DNA from: Variovorax sp. WDL1
GTDB taxonomy: Bacteria > Pseudomonadota > Gammaproteobacteria > Burkholderiales > Burkholderiaceae_C
Length of the DNA stretch: 64,000 nucleotides
NCBI RefSeq assembly: GCF_001541225.1
Contig: NZ_LMTS01000158.1
Span: 45,915-109,914 of the forward strand
Reading direction: 5' to 3'
Shown: piece by piece, positions 35,444 through 45,484 of the stretch
Layout of the letters: the number at the start of each line of letters is the position of its first letter
How positions within the stretch are numbered: position 1 is the first letter of the stretch
The notes under the pieces: generated by a model
What the model was told of the DNA's origin: nothing
Database searches by the model: none
What the model saw: only the letters and a program-made list of their open reading frames with translations
Position numbers and translations under genes: made by a program

Positions 35444-38206
35444 ATGAGCCACAGCGCGCAGCTCGCGACCGTTGCCAGTGTCCATCAGGTAAGCCTGCGC
35501 TACGGCGACGTCATTGCCCTGGATGGCATCGACCTGGACATTCCCGCCGGGCGGATGGTCGGCCTGATTGGCCCCGACGGCGTCGGCAAATCCAGTCTGC
35601 TCTCATTGCTGGCCGGTGTGCGCATCATCCAGGAGGGCACGGTCGAGGTGCTGGATGGCGACATGGCCAGCAAGGCCCATCGCACGCAGGTGTGCCCGCG
35701 CATCGCCTACATGCCGCAGGGGCTGGGCAGGAACCTGTACCCGACGCTCTCGGTCGAGGAGAATCTGCAGTTCTTCGCGCGGCTGTTCGGTCATGGCGCC
35801 GCGGAACGCCGCCAGCGTATCGACGAACTGACCCAGGCCACCGGCCTGTTCAAATTTCTGGCGCGACCGGCAGGCAAGCTCTCCGGGGGCATGAAACAGA
35901 AACTCGGCCTGTGCTGCGCGCTGATTCACGACCCGGATTTCCTGATTCTCGATGAGCCTACGACCGGCGTGGATCCGCTGGCACGCGCGCAGTTCTGGGA
36001 TCTGATCGAACGTATCCGCGCCGATCGCCCCGGCATGAGCGTGATCGTGGCCACCGCCTACATGGATGAGGCGCAGCGCTTCGACTGGCTGGCCGCCATC
36101 GACGACGGCAAGGTCCTCGCCACCGGCACACCGCGGCAATTGCTGGAAAGCACAGGCAGCCCGAACCTGGAAGAGGCATTCATCCGCCTGCTCCCGGAAG
36201 AGAAAAAGCGCGGGCACGAAGCAGTGGTCATTCCCCCCTTGCCGGATGGCGGCGCGGACGATATCGCCATCGAGGCCGAGGGGCTGACCATGCGCTTTGG
36301 CGACTTCGTCGCCGTCGACAGCGTCTCCTTCCGCATCCGGCGCGGTGAAATCTTCGGCTTCCTCGGCTCCAATGGCTGCGGCAAGTCCACGACCATGAAG
36401 ATGCTCACCGGCCTGTTGCCGGCGAGCGAGGGGCGGGCCTGGCTGTTCGGCCACGAAGTGGACCCGCATGATCTGGACACCCGCCGCCGCGTCGGCTACA
36501 TGTCGCAAGCGTTTTCGCTCTACAGCGAAATCACGGTACGCCAGAATCTGGAGTTGCACGCCAAGCTGTTCAGTGTGCCCCCGGAGGACATTCCCGGTCG
36601 CGTCGATGAGATGGTGGAGCGCTTCGGGCTGGTGGACGTCATCGACAGCCTGCCGGCCAGTCTGCCTCTGGGCATACGCCAGCGCCTGTCGCTGGCCGTT
36701 GCCATGGTGCACAAGCCCGAGCTGCTGATTCTGGACGAACCGACCTCCGGCGTCGATCCGATAGCGCGCGACGCGTTCTGGCGGCTGCTCATCGAGCTGT
36801 CGCGGCGCGACCGGGTGACGGTCTTCATTTCCACCCACTTCATGAACGAGGCCGAGCGTTGCGACCGCATGTCGATGATGCATGCAGGCAAGGTGCTCGA
36901 CAGCGATGTGCCTGCCAGACTGGTCGAGAAGCGCGGCGCCAAAACCCTTGAAGAGGCGTTCATCGGCTACCTCATCGAAGCCGAGGGCGGCACGGCCACC
37001 CCACCCAGCCAGCCCGAGGCCGCCCATCACGAGGAGCAGCCATCGGCGGCGCCCGCTGAACACGGTGGGCACCGCTCTGGCGGATTCAGCTTGCAGCGCA
37101 TGTTCAGCTATCTGTGGCGCGAGACACTGGAACTGCAGCGGGACCCGGTCCGCGCCACCCTGGCGCTGGGCGGTTCGCTGCTGCTGATGTTCGTGATCGG
37201 CTTTGGCATCACCATGGACGTCGAGGATTTGAGCTATGCGGTGCTCGATCGCGACCAGACCACGCTTAGCCAGAGCTACACGCTGAACCTGGCCGGATCG
37301 CGCTACTTCACCGAGCACGCGCCGATCGTCGACTACGAGGACCTCGACCGGCGCATGCGCAACGGCGAACTGTCGCTGGCCATCGAAATCCCCCCTGGCT
37401 TCAGCCGCGATGTATTGCGAGGCCAGAACGTGCAGATCGGCGCCTGGCTCGATGGCGCCATGCCGCAACGCGCGGAAACCGTCCAGGGCTACGTTCAGGG
37501 CATGCACCAGCACTGGCTGCTGGTACAGGCCAGCGAGCGTGGCGGCGCCAGCGCAGCCGGCAATGCCAGCGTCGAGACGCGCTTTCGCTACAACCCCGAT
37601 GTCAAGAGCCTGCCGGCCATGGTGCCGGCGGTGATTCCGCTGTTGCTGCTCATGCTGCCTGCGATGCTGACCGCGCTCGCGGTGGTGCGCGAGAAGGAGA
37701 CGGGCTCGATCACCAATCTCTACGTGACGCCGGTCACGCGCATCGAGTTCCTGCTTGGCAAGCAACTGCCCTATGTCGGTCTGGCCATGGTGAACTTCCT
37801 GCTGATGAGCCTGCTCGCGGTCACCGTCTTCGGTGTGCCGGTCACGGGCAGCTTCTTCACCCTGTCGCTGGCCGCGCTGATCTTCTCCTTCGCCGCGACA
37901 GGCATGGGGCTGCTGGCCTCGGCCGTCACGCGCAGCCAGATCGCCGCCATGTTCTTTGCCATGATCGGCACCATCATTCCGGCCACCCAGTTCGCCGGCC
38001 TGATCGATCCCGTGTCCTCGCTTGAAGGCTCCAGCAAGTTCATCGGCGAGATCTACCCCGCCACGCACATGATCTCCATCAGCCGTGGCGTGTTCAGCAA
38101 AGCGCTCGGCCTGGCCGATCTGGCGGGGCCGTTGTGGTCGATGCTGCTGTCGGTTCCGGTGATTCTCGGTGCGGCCGTTTTGCTACTCAAGAAGCAGGAG
38201 CGCTGA
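35444..38206 (+). CDS. rbbA: RbbA/YhiH-type ABC transporter, two ATPase domains fused to a permease
   Basis: A 920-residue fusion. ATPase domain 1 has Walker [10 protein letters not shown], signature LSGGMKQKL and Walker [13 protein letters not shown]. Domain 2 has GSNGCGKST and [12 protein letters not shown], but its signature is degenerate ([10 protein letters not shown]). After a His-rich linker the last about 370 residues are an ABC2-type permease with an N-terminal helix, an external domain and about five C-terminal helices. E. coli RbbA has the same layout and binds ribosomes, but with HlyD and NodT partners an export role is more likely here. Confidence 0.92.
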   Translation: MSHSAQLATVASVHQVSLRYGDVIALDGIDLDIPAGRMVGLIGPDGVGKSSLLSLLAGVRIIQEGTVEVLDGDMASKAHRTQVCPRIAYMPQGLGRNLYPTLSVEENLQFFARLFGHGAAERRQRIDELTQATGLFKFLARPAGKLSGGMKQKLGLCCALIHDPDFLILDEPTTGVDPLARAQFWDLIERIRADRPGMSVIVATAYMDEAQRFDWLAAIDDGKVLATGTPRQLLESTGSPNLEEAFIRLLPEEKKRGHEAVVIPPLPDGGADDIAIEAEGLTMRFGDFVAVDSVSFRIRRGEIFGFLGSNGCGKSTTMKMLTGLLPASEGRAWLFGHEVDPHDLDTRRRVGYMSQAFSLYSEITVRQNLELHAKLFSVPPEDIPGRVDEMVERFGLVDVIDSLPASLPLGIRQRLSLAVAMVHKPELLILDEPTSGVDPIARDAFWRLLIELSRRDRVTVFISTHFMNEAERCDRMSMMHAGKVLDSDVPARLVEKRGAKTLEEAFIGYLIEAEGGTATPPSQPEAAHHEEQPSAAPAEHGGHRSGGFSLQRMFSYLWRETLELQRDPVRATLALGGSLLLMFVIGFGITMDVEDLSYAVLDRDQTTLSQSYTLNLAGSRYFTEHAPIVDYEDLDRRMRNGELSLAIEIPPGFSRDVLRGQNVQIGAWLDGAMPQRAETVQGYVQGMHQHWLLVQASERGGASAAGNASVETRFRYNPDVKSLPAMVPAVIPLLLLMLPAMLTALAVVREKETGSITNLYVTPVTRIEFLLGKQLPYVGLAMVNFLLMSLLAVTVFGVPVTGSFFTLSLAALIFSFAATGMGLLASAVTRSQIAAMFFAMIGTIIPATQFAGLIDPVSSLEGSSKFIGEIYPATHMISISRGVFSKALGLADLAGPLWSMLLSVPVILGAAVLLLKKQER

Positions 38207-38207
38207 G

Positions 38208-39338
38208 ATGAGCGGAAGAAACGTTGCCAACATCTACGACCTCGGTGTCAAGGAGCTGTGGAGCCTTTGGCGTGATCCGATGATGCTCGTACTCATCGTC
38301 TATGTGTTCACCGCGTCGGTCTACACCTCGGCCACGTCCATGCCGGAGACGCTGCACAACGCGCCCATCGCCATCGTCGACGAGGATAATTCGGCGCTGT
38401 CCCAGCGGATTGCCTCGGCCTTCTACCCGCCGCAGTTCACGCCACCGGCCATGATCGACTATGGGGACGTGGACCCGGGCATGGATGCGGGGCTGTACAC
38501 CTTCGCCCTGGTCATTCCGCCCAACTTCCAGCGTGACGTGCTGGCGGGGCGATCGCCCGCCGCGCAGCTCAATGTCGACGCCACCCGCATGAGCCAGGCC
38601 TTCACCGGCAGTGGCTATATCCAGCAGATCTTCACCGGTGAAGTCAATGAGTTCGTCAAGCGTTACCGCGGCACCGACGCGCCACCCGTGGATCTGGCAT
38701 TGCGCGCCCGCTTCAACCCCGCGCTCGACAAGGCCTGGTTCGGCTCGGTGGTGCAGATCATCAACCACATCACGCTGTTGTCCATCATCCTGACCGGCGC
38801 GGCGCTGATCCGGGAGCGCGAGCACGGCACCATCGAGCACCTGCTGGTGATGCCGGTCACGCCCGCGCAGATCATGCTCTCCAAGGTCTGGTCGATGGCC
38901 CTGGTCGTGCTGATCGCCTCCTTCCTGTCCCTCAATCTCATGGTGCGCGGCGTCCTGGGCGTTCCCGTCGAGGGTTCCATTGCGCTGTTCTTCGCTGGCG
39001 CGGCGCTCAGTCTGTTCGCCACCACCTCGATGGGCATCTTCATCGCCACCCTGGCGCGCAACATGCCCCAATTCGGCATGTTGATGATGCTCACCATCAT
39101 GCCGCTGCAGATGCTTTCGGGTGGGTCTACCCCGCGCGAGAGCATGCCCGAGATCGTGCAGAACATCATGCTGATCGCACCCACCACCCATTTCGTGGAG
39201 CTGAGCCAGGCCATCCTCTACCGGGGCGCTGGCCTGGAGACGGTATGGCAGCCCTTCCTGGCGCTGGCCCTGATCGGCACGGTGCTGTTTTTCCTGTCGT
39301 TAGCACGCTTTCGCAAAACGATCGGCCAGATGGCCTGA
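38208..39338 (+). CDS. ABC2-type permease (YhhJ-like)
   Basis: A 376-residue permease with one N-terminal and about five C-terminal membrane helices around a periplasmic domain (NAPIAIVDEDNSALSQRIAS, then EREHGTIEHLLVMPVTP before the TM block). It pairs with the permease half of the preceding fusion protein. ATG 38208 stands 1 bp after that gene's stop; an in-frame upstream start lies inside it. Confidence 0.93.
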   Translation: MSGRNVANIYDLGVKELWSLWRDPMMLVLIVYVFTASVYTSATSMPETLHNAPIAIVDEDNSALSQRIASAFYPPQFTPPAMIDYGDVDPGMDAGLYTFALVIPPNFQRDVLAGRSPAAQLNVDATRMSQAFTGSGYIQQIFTGEVNEFVKRYRGTDAPPVDLALRARFNPALDKAWFGSVVQIINHITLLSIILTGAALIREREHGTIEHLLVMPVTPAQIMLSKVWSMALVVLIASFLSLNLMVRGVLGVPVEGSIALFFAGAALSLFATTSMGIFIATLARNMPQFGMLMMLTIMPLQMLSGGSTPRESMPEIVQNIMLIAPTTHFVELSQAILYRGAGLETVWQPFLALALIGTVLFFLSLARFRKTIGQMA

Positions 39339-39385
39339 TCGTTTGACCGCCCGAGTGGGCACTCAACCCAGTAAGGAGTTTGACC

Positions 39386-39847
39386 ATGAGCAATGAAACC
39401 ATCCCTCCCAACCTGTTCAAGGCGAACCTGGAACTGCAGCTGCGCCTCCAACGCCTGATGCAGGAAAACGGCCAGCAATGGCTGGAGAACGCCGCGCGCG
39501 CGGGCAAAGACGGCATTGCCGAGTCCGGCGCGGAAATCGAAAGCCTGCTTAAGGCGGAGAACTGGCAGGAACTGGCCACGCTGCCCGCACAAACCTTCTG
39601 GCGTCAGTTTCAGCACCAGATGGGTGGCGCGCAGGCACTAACGCAAGTCGCAATCAAGAATCAGACCACCTTCACCCAAGGCCTGCAGCAAGCCATTCAG
39701 GACTGGCAGAAATCGGTCACGCAGGCCGTAGGCCAGGCAGATGCGATATTGCCGTTCCAGGATATTTTCAAGCAATGGGGAGCGGTGTGGGCCAAGGCAC
39801 AGGACAAGGACGCACCAGCCAAGACAGGTGGTCGCAATGCCGGCTGA
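39386..39847 (+). CDS. Phasin family protein
   Basis: A 153-residue helical protein: NLFKANLELQLRLQRLMQEN, then LATLPAQTFWRQFQHQMGGA and FTQGLQQAIQDWQKSVTQAV. This is the phasin fold, a coiled coil that coats PHA granules. TAAGGAG lies 9 nt before ATG 39386. It overlaps phaB by 11 bp and opens the PHA/phosphoketolase block, although it is only 47 bp after the ABC operon and may be co-transcribed with it. Confidence 0.87.
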   Translation: MSNETIPPNLFKANLELQLRLQRLMQENGQQWLENAARAGKDGIAESGAEIESLLKAENWQELATLPAQTFWRQFQHQMGGAQALTQVAIKNQTTFTQGLQQAIQDWQKSVTQAVGQADAILPFQDIFKQWGAVWAKAQDKDAPAKTGGRNAG

Positions 39848-40583
39848 GCAACGCACTGCACTGGTCACCGGCGGCAGCGGCGGCCTGGGCGAAGCCATCG
39901 CCCGGGCCTTGCACGATGCGGGCCATACCGTGCTCATCGTCCATTCGCCGGGCAATGCCAGCATTGGCGCGTGGCTGAAAACCCAAGCCGGCGAAGGTTA
40001 CGACTTCGCCGCCTACGGCGCGGATGTGGCCGACCATGCCTCCTGCCAGGAGCTGGCCGGCCTCATTCAAGCAGACGGTCACCACATCGACATTCTGGTC
40101 AACAACGCGGGCATCACGCGTGATGCTACGTTCCGCAAGCTGAGCTACGCCGATTGGGATGCGGTCCTGCGGGTCAATCTCGACTCCGTTTTCAACGTCA
40201 CCCGGCCATTCATCGACGGCATGCTCGAACGCGGCTGGGGCAGGATCGTCAACATCTCCTCGATCAACGGCTCCAAGGGGCAGTTCGGCCAGACCAACTA
40301 CTCCGCCGCAAAAGCCGGCATGCATGGCTTCACTAAAGCCCTTGCGCAAGAGGTGGCGCGCAAGGGTGTGACAGTCAACACCGTCTCGCCGGGGTATCTG
40401 GATACGAAGATGGTGACGAGCATGTCGGAGGAAGTGGTCAAGCAAGTGACTGCCGGTATTCCCGTGGGTCGTCTGGGACGGCCTGAGGAAATCGCCGCAC
40501 TGGTTGCATTCATCGCCAGTGAGTCTGCGGGGTTCATGACCGGCAGCAACGTGTCGATGAATGGTGGCCAGCACATGTACTGA
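39837..40583 (+). CDS. phaB: Acetoacetyl-CoA reductase (PhaB-type SDR)
   Basis: A 248-residue short-chain dehydrogenase. Cofactor motif TGGSGGLGEAI, NNAGIT, catalytic S-Y-K in VNISSINGSKGQFGQTNYSA and AAKAG are present, and the GQFGQTNYSAAKAG stretch is typical of PhaB. It reduces acetoacetyl-CoA to (R)-3-hydroxybutyryl-CoA with NADPH. No beta-ketothiolase (phaA) lies nearby. The start ATG 39837 is inside the phasin gene end; the two are coupled. Confidence 0.92.
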   Translation: MPAEQRTALVTGGSGGLGEAIARALHDAGHTVLIVHSPGNASIGAWLKTQAGEGYDFAAYGADVADHASCQELAGLIQADGHHIDILVNNAGITRDATFRKLSYADWDAVLRVNLDSVFNVTRPFIDGMLERGWGRIVNISSINGSKGQFGQTNYSAAKAGMHGFTKALAQEVARKGVTVNTVSPGYLDTKMVTSMSEEVVKQVTAGIPVGRLGRPEEIAALVAFIASESAGFMTGSNVSMNGGQHMY

Positions 40584-40668
40584 GTGAGGAAGGGCCGGCA
40601 AGACGATGTGCCTGCGGCCCCTTTTCATTCAATTTTTCAGTTTCATCATAGACGGAGTGCCCATCGCC

Positions 40669-43173
40669 ATGAATCAAGACACCACGACATCACCAACGGC
40701 CGCTTGGGGGCAGTTGCTGTGGGACCCGTTGCGACTATCGGCGATGGCAAACGAGTATGCAGTGGATGCCTGGCAGCGGTCCATTCTGTATGCCGACGTT
40801 CGCCGCCAACGCGGCAACCAGTACCAGGAGCATTTGCAGGAGCAGACGCCGAACGTACTCGACTTCGCCTCTGAGGTCATCATGTCCGGGCTGGACCTTC
40901 CGCAGCCGGTCAACTATGGCCTCGTACGTATCCTGCCGCCAGCCGACACGCCGAGCGATCCCCACAAGCGACCGTTCGTGGTGGTCGATCCACGAGCGGG
41001 CCACGGCCCAGGCATCGGCGGCTTCAAACCCGATAGCGAGGTCGGCGCGGCCCTCAAGGCTGGCCATCCCTGCTACTTCGTAGGCTTTCTGCCCGATCCC
41101 GTTCCCGGCCAGACCGTCGAAGACGTCATGCGCGCCGAAGCGGCCTTCGTGCGCAAGGTCGGCGAGCTGCACCCCGACAGCCGCGGCAAGCCTGCGGTCA
41201 TCGGCAATTGCCAGGCAGGCTGGCAGATCCTGATGGCAGCCGCCGTCTGGCCCGAACTGTTCGGACCGATCATCGTGGCCGGTGCGCCGCTGTCGTACTG
41301 GGCGGGCGACATGCCGATGCGCTACGCGGGCGGTCTGACCGGCGGTAGCTGGTTGACGGCATTGACCAGCGACCTAGGAGCTGGTCGGTTCGATGGTGCC
41401 TGGCTGGTTCAGAACTTCGAAAACCTGGACCCGGCCAATACGCTTTGGACCAAACAGTACAACCTGTACGCCAAGGTCGACACGGAGGGCCCCCGCCACC
41501 TGCAGTTCGAGAAGTATTGGGGCGGCCACGTCTTCCTGAATGACGTGGAAATGCAGTACATCGTCGATAACCTGTTCATCGGCAACAAACTGAGTACGGC
41601 GCAGCTGGTGACGTCTGATGGCGTGCGCATCGACCTGCGCAGTATTCGCTCGCCGATCGTGGTGTTCTGCTCCTATGGGGACAACATCACGCCACCGCCC
41701 CAGGCCCTGGGCTGGATCACCGATCTGTACCGCAACGATCTGGACGTGATGGGGCATGACCAGACCATCGTCTACGCCACCCATGACAGCATCGGGCATC
41801 TGGGTATCTTCGTCTCCGGCAGCGTCGGGCGTAAAGAGCACCAGGAGTTCGCCGCCAACATCGACGTCATCGACGTGCTGCCGGCCGGTATCCACCGCAT
41901 GCTGGTCGATGAAAATCCAGACGGGTCGCAGGAAGGCGAGCCGACCGGGAACGCCTACCTGACTCGGATCCAGCGCAGCAACATCGATGAAGTCCGTGAG
42001 ATCGTCCGTCCCGACCCTGAGAACGATCGCCGGTTCGCCGCCGTTGCGCGGATCTCCGAGGTCAACCTGGCTTGCTACCGCAGCTTCGTGCAGCCATGGA
42101 TGCGTGCCCTGGTCACGGACCAGGGTGCGAAGTGGCTGGAGCCGCTGCATCCGCTGCGCATGGGCTATGAATTGTGGTCTGACAGGCATCCGCTCGCCGC
42201 CGCAGTACATGAGGCTGCGCAACACGTGCGCGACCATCGTCAGCCCGTCTCCGAGGCCAACCCTTTCCTGCAACTGCAGGCGCAGTTTTCCACCGCCGTC
42301 GAACAGATGCTGGATCAATTCCGTGATTGCCGCGACCAGATCTACGCACAGGCGTTTGACACGCTGTACAGCCTGCCGCTGGTGCAGGCCATGACTGGAC
42401 AGAGCCTGCACGACGATGCACCGCCGCGACCCCATCCCAGCGAGACGCCCGAGCATCGCCAGTATCTGGCGCAAGAGTTGACACGGCTCGAAGCGGATAT
42501 TCACAGCGGCGGGATCACCGAAGCCTCCATACGGGCGCTGTTCTTTGTGCTGGCCGCGCGTGGCGAGGCCGACGGGCGGCACTTCCGGCACGCAGAGGAA
42601 CTCGCGCGCCCCCATTTGGCAAACGACTTCGACATGCAGGTCTTTCGCCACCTCGTTCGTCGGCAGGCTTTGCTCATGAGGCTCGACGAGGACGCCACGG
42701 TGTCCGCCATCCCCGGATTGCTCAACGGCATAGCGCCTGATGACATCCGCCAGGTGGCGGGAATGATCGTGCAAGTGATTGGCAGCGGCGGTGTGCTGTC
42801 CGCACAAGAACAAACCAGGCTGGAACAGGTTTCTACCTTGTTCGAGCAGGCCGAGCGCCAAGCGCAGGCGGCTTCGGCGCCCGCCGTGATAAGTCCCGCC
42901 ACTGATACCTCCGCTACGGTCGTGGACGCGAAGTCGACAACCGCCATGCCACGCTCTGCCAGTGGCACATCCGCTGCGGTCGAGGATGCGAATGCGGCGC
43001 CAGCCATGCCGAGCTCCGCCAGTGACACCTCCGCTCCGGCCATAAACACGACCTCCAAGACATCCTCTCCAAAGCCTAAGGCGCCTCAGAAGAAAACTGC
43101 TACGCAGAAAACTGTGTCCAAGACGCCAGCCGCCCCGCGGACAAGTCAAACACGGCGAGGGAAAGGCAAATGA
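40669..43173 (+). CDS. DUF3141 protein, PhaC-like alpha/beta-hydrolase
   Basis: An 834-residue protein of the DUF3141 family, related to PHA synthases. A Cys nucleophile elbow GNCQAGW (Cys about 181), an acidic loop SYGDNITPPP and HDSIGHLGIF give a Cys-Asp-His set like that of PhaC. The middle part is family-specific. The last about 110 residues are low-complexity Ala/Ser/Thr repeats (two SASGTSA/SASDTSA units) ending Lys/Pro-rich, like granule-binding tails of phasins. I chose ATG 40669; earlier in-frame starts lack a ribosome site. It overlaps the next gene by 4 bp. Confidence 0.88.
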   Translation: MNQDTTTSPTAAWGQLLWDPLRLSAMANEYAVDAWQRSILYADVRRQRGNQYQEHLQEQTPNVLDFASEVIMSGLDLPQPVNYGLVRILPPADTPSDPHKRPFVVVDPRAGHGPGIGGFKPDSEVGAALKAGHPCYFVGFLPDPVPGQTVEDVMRAEAAFVRKVGELHPDSRGKPAVIGNCQAGWQILMAAAVWPELFGPIIVAGAPLSYWAGDMPMRYAGGLTGGSWLTALTSDLGAGRFDGAWLVQNFENLDPANTLWTKQYNLYAKVDTEGPRHLQFEKYWGGHVFLNDVEMQYIVDNLFIGNKLSTAQLVTSDGVRIDLRSIRSPIVVFCSYGDNITPPPQALGWITDLYRNDLDVMGHDQTIVYATHDSIGHLGIFVSGSVGRKEHQEFAANIDVIDVLPAGIHRMLVDENPDGSQEGEPTGNAYLTRIQRSNIDEVREIVRPDPENDRRFAAVARISEVNLACYRSFVQPWMRALVTDQGAKWLEPLHPLRMGYELWSDRHPLAAAVHEAAQHVRDHRQPVSEANPFLQLQAQFSTAVEQMLDQFRDCRDQIYAQAFDTLYSLPLVQAMTGQSLHDDAPPRPHPSETPEHRQYLAQELTRLEADIHSGGITEASIRALFFVLAARGEADGRHFRHAEELARPHLANDFDMQVFRHLVRRQALLMRLDEDATVSAIPGLLNGIAPDDIRQVAGMIVQVIGSGGVLSAQEQTRLEQVSTLFEQAERQAQAASAPAVISPATDTSATVVDAKSTTAMPRSASGTSAAVEDANAAPAMPSSASDTSAPAINTTSKTSSPKPKAPQKKTATQKTVSKTPAAPRTSQTRRGKGK

Positions 43174-44591
43174 CGACGTCCTCCGCACCGGTCGATGGCG
43201 CCGCCGACGCATTGCAGGTTCTGCGCAACCGCACCTTCGACGAGATCGCCATCGGCGACAGCGCCAGCCTCGAACGCGCGTTTTCGCCGCAAGACATCCA
43301 CATGTTCGCGCTGCAATCGGGCGATGTGGATCCGGAATCTTCGGTGTCTTCGCCCTCGCGGGACACCACGGAGGCCATTTGTGCAAACGTCCTGATCTCG
43401 GCTGTGCTGGGAACACGCCTGCCGGGGCCTGGAACCCAATATGTCAGCCAGAACCTGCGCTTGCTCGGAGCCGTTCGGCCCGGCGACAGGCTGACCGTGC
43501 AGATGCAGGTGAGCAGCAAAGACACGGCCACCCATCACGTCACGCTGGACTGCACCTGCACCAGCCAGGAGGGGGTGGCGATTTTCCAAGGCCAGGTAGA
43601 GGTCGTAGCGCCCACTGAGCGCATTGAAAGAACGCGCACGGCGTTGCCGGAAATCCATCCGGATGCGCAGGGCCGCACAGGCCTGCAGCACCTGCTGGCG
43701 CATGTCGCGCACTTGCAACCGATTCGGGTAGCCGTCGCCCATCCGTGCGATGTCCCCAGCCTGTCCGCTGCGCTCGAAGCGCGCCACGCGGGGTTGATCG
43801 AGCCGGTGCTGGTCGGGCCACGAGGGCGGCTCGAAGCAGTCGCCACCGAGGCCGGGCTGGATCTGGCCGACGTCGCCATTGTGGACGTCCCGCACAGCCA
43901 CGCCGCTGCGCAGCAAGCCGTCGCCTTGGCAGCCGCAGGTGAAGTCGAAGCCCTGATGAAAGGGAGCCTGCACACCGACGAACTGATGTCCGCGCTGGTT
44001 TCGGCAGCAGCGGGGTTGCGCACCAAGCGCCGGGTCAGCCATTGCTTCCTGTTGCAGACACCGGCCTATCCGCGCCCGTTCATCGTCACCGATGCGGCGA
44101 TCAATATCGCCCCGAATCTGGAACAGAAGGCAGACATCATCCGCAACGCCATCGAGCTGGCACAGGTGATCGGCGTGCGCGAACCCAAGGTCGCGATCCT
44201 GGCCGCGGTCGAGACGGTCAGCCCGACGATGGCGGCCACGCTGGACGCTGCGGCGCTGTGCAAGATGGCCGATCGCGGCCAGATCACTGGCGGCCTGCTC
44301 GACGGGCCGCTGGCCTTCGACAACGCCGTCTCCATCGCCGCTGCGCGTATCAAGGGGATCGTTTCCGAGGTCGCCGGGCAAGCTGACATCCTCGTCGTGC
44401 CTGACCTGGAGAGCGGCAACATGCTTGCCAAGCAGTTGATCTTCATGGGCGGCGCAGCCAGCGCCGGGATCGTTCTTGGAGCCAAGGTGCCAGTCATTCT
44501 GACCAGCCGCGCCGACTCGCGTGATACACGCATCGCCTCATGCGCGATCGCACTGATGCTGGCCCACCACTATCGGCTGTCACCCCCTTGA
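43170..44591 (+). CDS. Bifunctional MaoC-like enoyl-CoA hydratase / phosphate acyltransferase
   Basis: A 473-residue fusion. Residues about 15-150 are a MaoC/hot-dog domain; residues about 160-473 are a phosphate acetyl/butyryltransferase (PTA_PTB) domain with ALMKGSLHTDELMSA, TDAAINIAPNLEQKADII and FDNAVSIAAARIKG. The hydratase signature normally reads GDxNPxH; here it is GDVDPESS, so the catalytic His is replaced by Ser and hydration is doubtful. The second domain would interconvert acetyl phosphate and acetyl-CoA, linking phosphoketolase and AckA to PHB. Start overlaps the DUF3141 stop (ATGA). Confidence 0.92.
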   Translation: MTTSSAPVDGAADALQVLRNRTFDEIAIGDSASLERAFSPQDIHMFALQSGDVDPESSVSSPSRDTTEAICANVLISAVLGTRLPGPGTQYVSQNLRLLGAVRPGDRLTVQMQVSSKDTATHHVTLDCTCTSQEGVAIFQGQVEVVAPTERIERTRTALPEIHPDAQGRTGLQHLLAHVAHLQPIRVAVAHPCDVPSLSAALEARHAGLIEPVLVGPRGRLEAVATEAGLDLADVAIVDVPHSHAAAQQAVALAAAGEVEALMKGSLHTDELMSALVSAAAGLRTKRRVSHCFLLQTPAYPRPFIVTDAAINIAPNLEQKADIIRNAIELAQVIGVREPKVAILAAVETVSPTMAATLDAAALCKMADRGQITGGLLDGPLAFDNAVSIAAARIKGIVSEVAGQADILVVPDLESGNMLAKQLIFMGGAASAGIVLGAKVPVILTSRADSRDTRIASCAIALMLAHHYRLSPP

Positions 44592-44652
44592 GCCGACTTA
44601 TCGGCAACTTATTAACCCCCTCTTTTTAATCCACCCCTTTGGAGGAAACACC

Positions 44653-45405
44653 ATGCAGTACTCATTCTCTGGCCGCGTAGCCCTGGTCACCGGTGCAGGG
44701 TCTGGCATTGGCGAGGCCATTGCCCGGCTGCTTGCAAGCAACGGCCTGAATGTCGTCGTCTCCGATGTCAGCGCCGACAATGCGCAGCGCGTCACCAGCC
44801 TCATCAACGCCGAGGGCGGCCACGCCGTGGCCAACGTGGCCGACGTGGCATGCATCGATGAGGTCCAGGCTGCCGTGGCCTGCGCGGTCGATACGTTCGG
44901 CGACCTTCATTTTGCCGTCAACAACGCCGGTATCGGTGGCGACCAGAGCCCGGCGGGAGAACTGGACCCTGCCGCCTGGCGCCGGGTGATCGATGTCAAC
45001 CTGAACGGCGTGTTCTATGGCCTGCGCCATCAGATTCCCGCCATCCTGCGCTCGGGAGGCGGCGCCATCGTCAACGTCTCCTCCATCCTGGGGGTGGTGG
45101 GCGACGCAGCGAACCCTGCGTACGTCGCAGCCAAACATGGCGTGACCGGGCTGACCCGCTCGGCAGGACTGGCCTATGCGTCCAAGGGAATCCGGATCAA
45201 TTCGATTCATCCCGGTTACGTGCGTACGCCCATCCTGGATTTCCTGGATGAATCGGCCCTCCAGAAGGCCGTTGACCTGCATCCGATCGGTCGTCTGGGT
45301 ACATCGGACGAAATCGCCCATGCCGTGGCGTTTTTGCTGTCGGAAGGAAGCAGCTTCCTTGTGGGCACCCAGCTCATCGCCGATGGCGGCTACACGGCGC
45401 GCTGA
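44653..45405 (+). CDS. Short-chain dehydrogenase/reductase
   Basis: A 250-residue classical SDR: TGAGSGIGEAIARLL cofactor site, NNAGIGG, catalytic Ser in VNVSSILGVVG, YVAAKHG with Tyr and Lys, and C-terminal GTQLIADGGYTAR. An Asp after beta-2 (VVVSDVSADN) suggests NAD rather than NADP. It may be a 3-hydroxybutyrate or 3-oxoacyl dehydrogenase; the substrate cannot be told. TGGAGGAAA precedes the ATG. Confidence 0.9.
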   Translation: MQYSFSGRVALVTGAGSGIGEAIARLLASNGLNVVVSDVSADNAQRVTSLINAEGGHAVANVADVACIDEVQAAVACAVDTFGDLHFAVNNAGIGGDQSPAGELDPAAWRRVIDVNLNGVFYGLRHQIPAILRSGGGAIVNVSSILGVVGDAANPAYVAAKHGVTGLTRSAGLAYASKGIRINSIHPGYVRTPILDFLDESALQKAVDLHPIGRLGTSDEIAHAVAFLLSEGSSFLVGTQLIADGGYTAR

Positions 45406-45484
45406 GTCTGAAGACGATGAGACAGCAGACACCCCCGCACACCTCGGCGAAGTCGCGCGGACGGCGCGCAGAGAGGACGACCTG

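Noticed and set aside
35603..38068. Very long antisense open frame opposite the ABC fusion gene (821 codons)
   Set aside because: GC-rich third-position effect; the translated sequence is low-complexity His/Gln/Arg/Gly with no domains, and the plus-strand gene has full motifs.
41374..43416. Long antisense frame opposite the DUF3141 gene
   Set aside because: Shadow frame rich in Arg and Gly with no recognisable domain; it also crosses the start of the MaoC/Pta gene.
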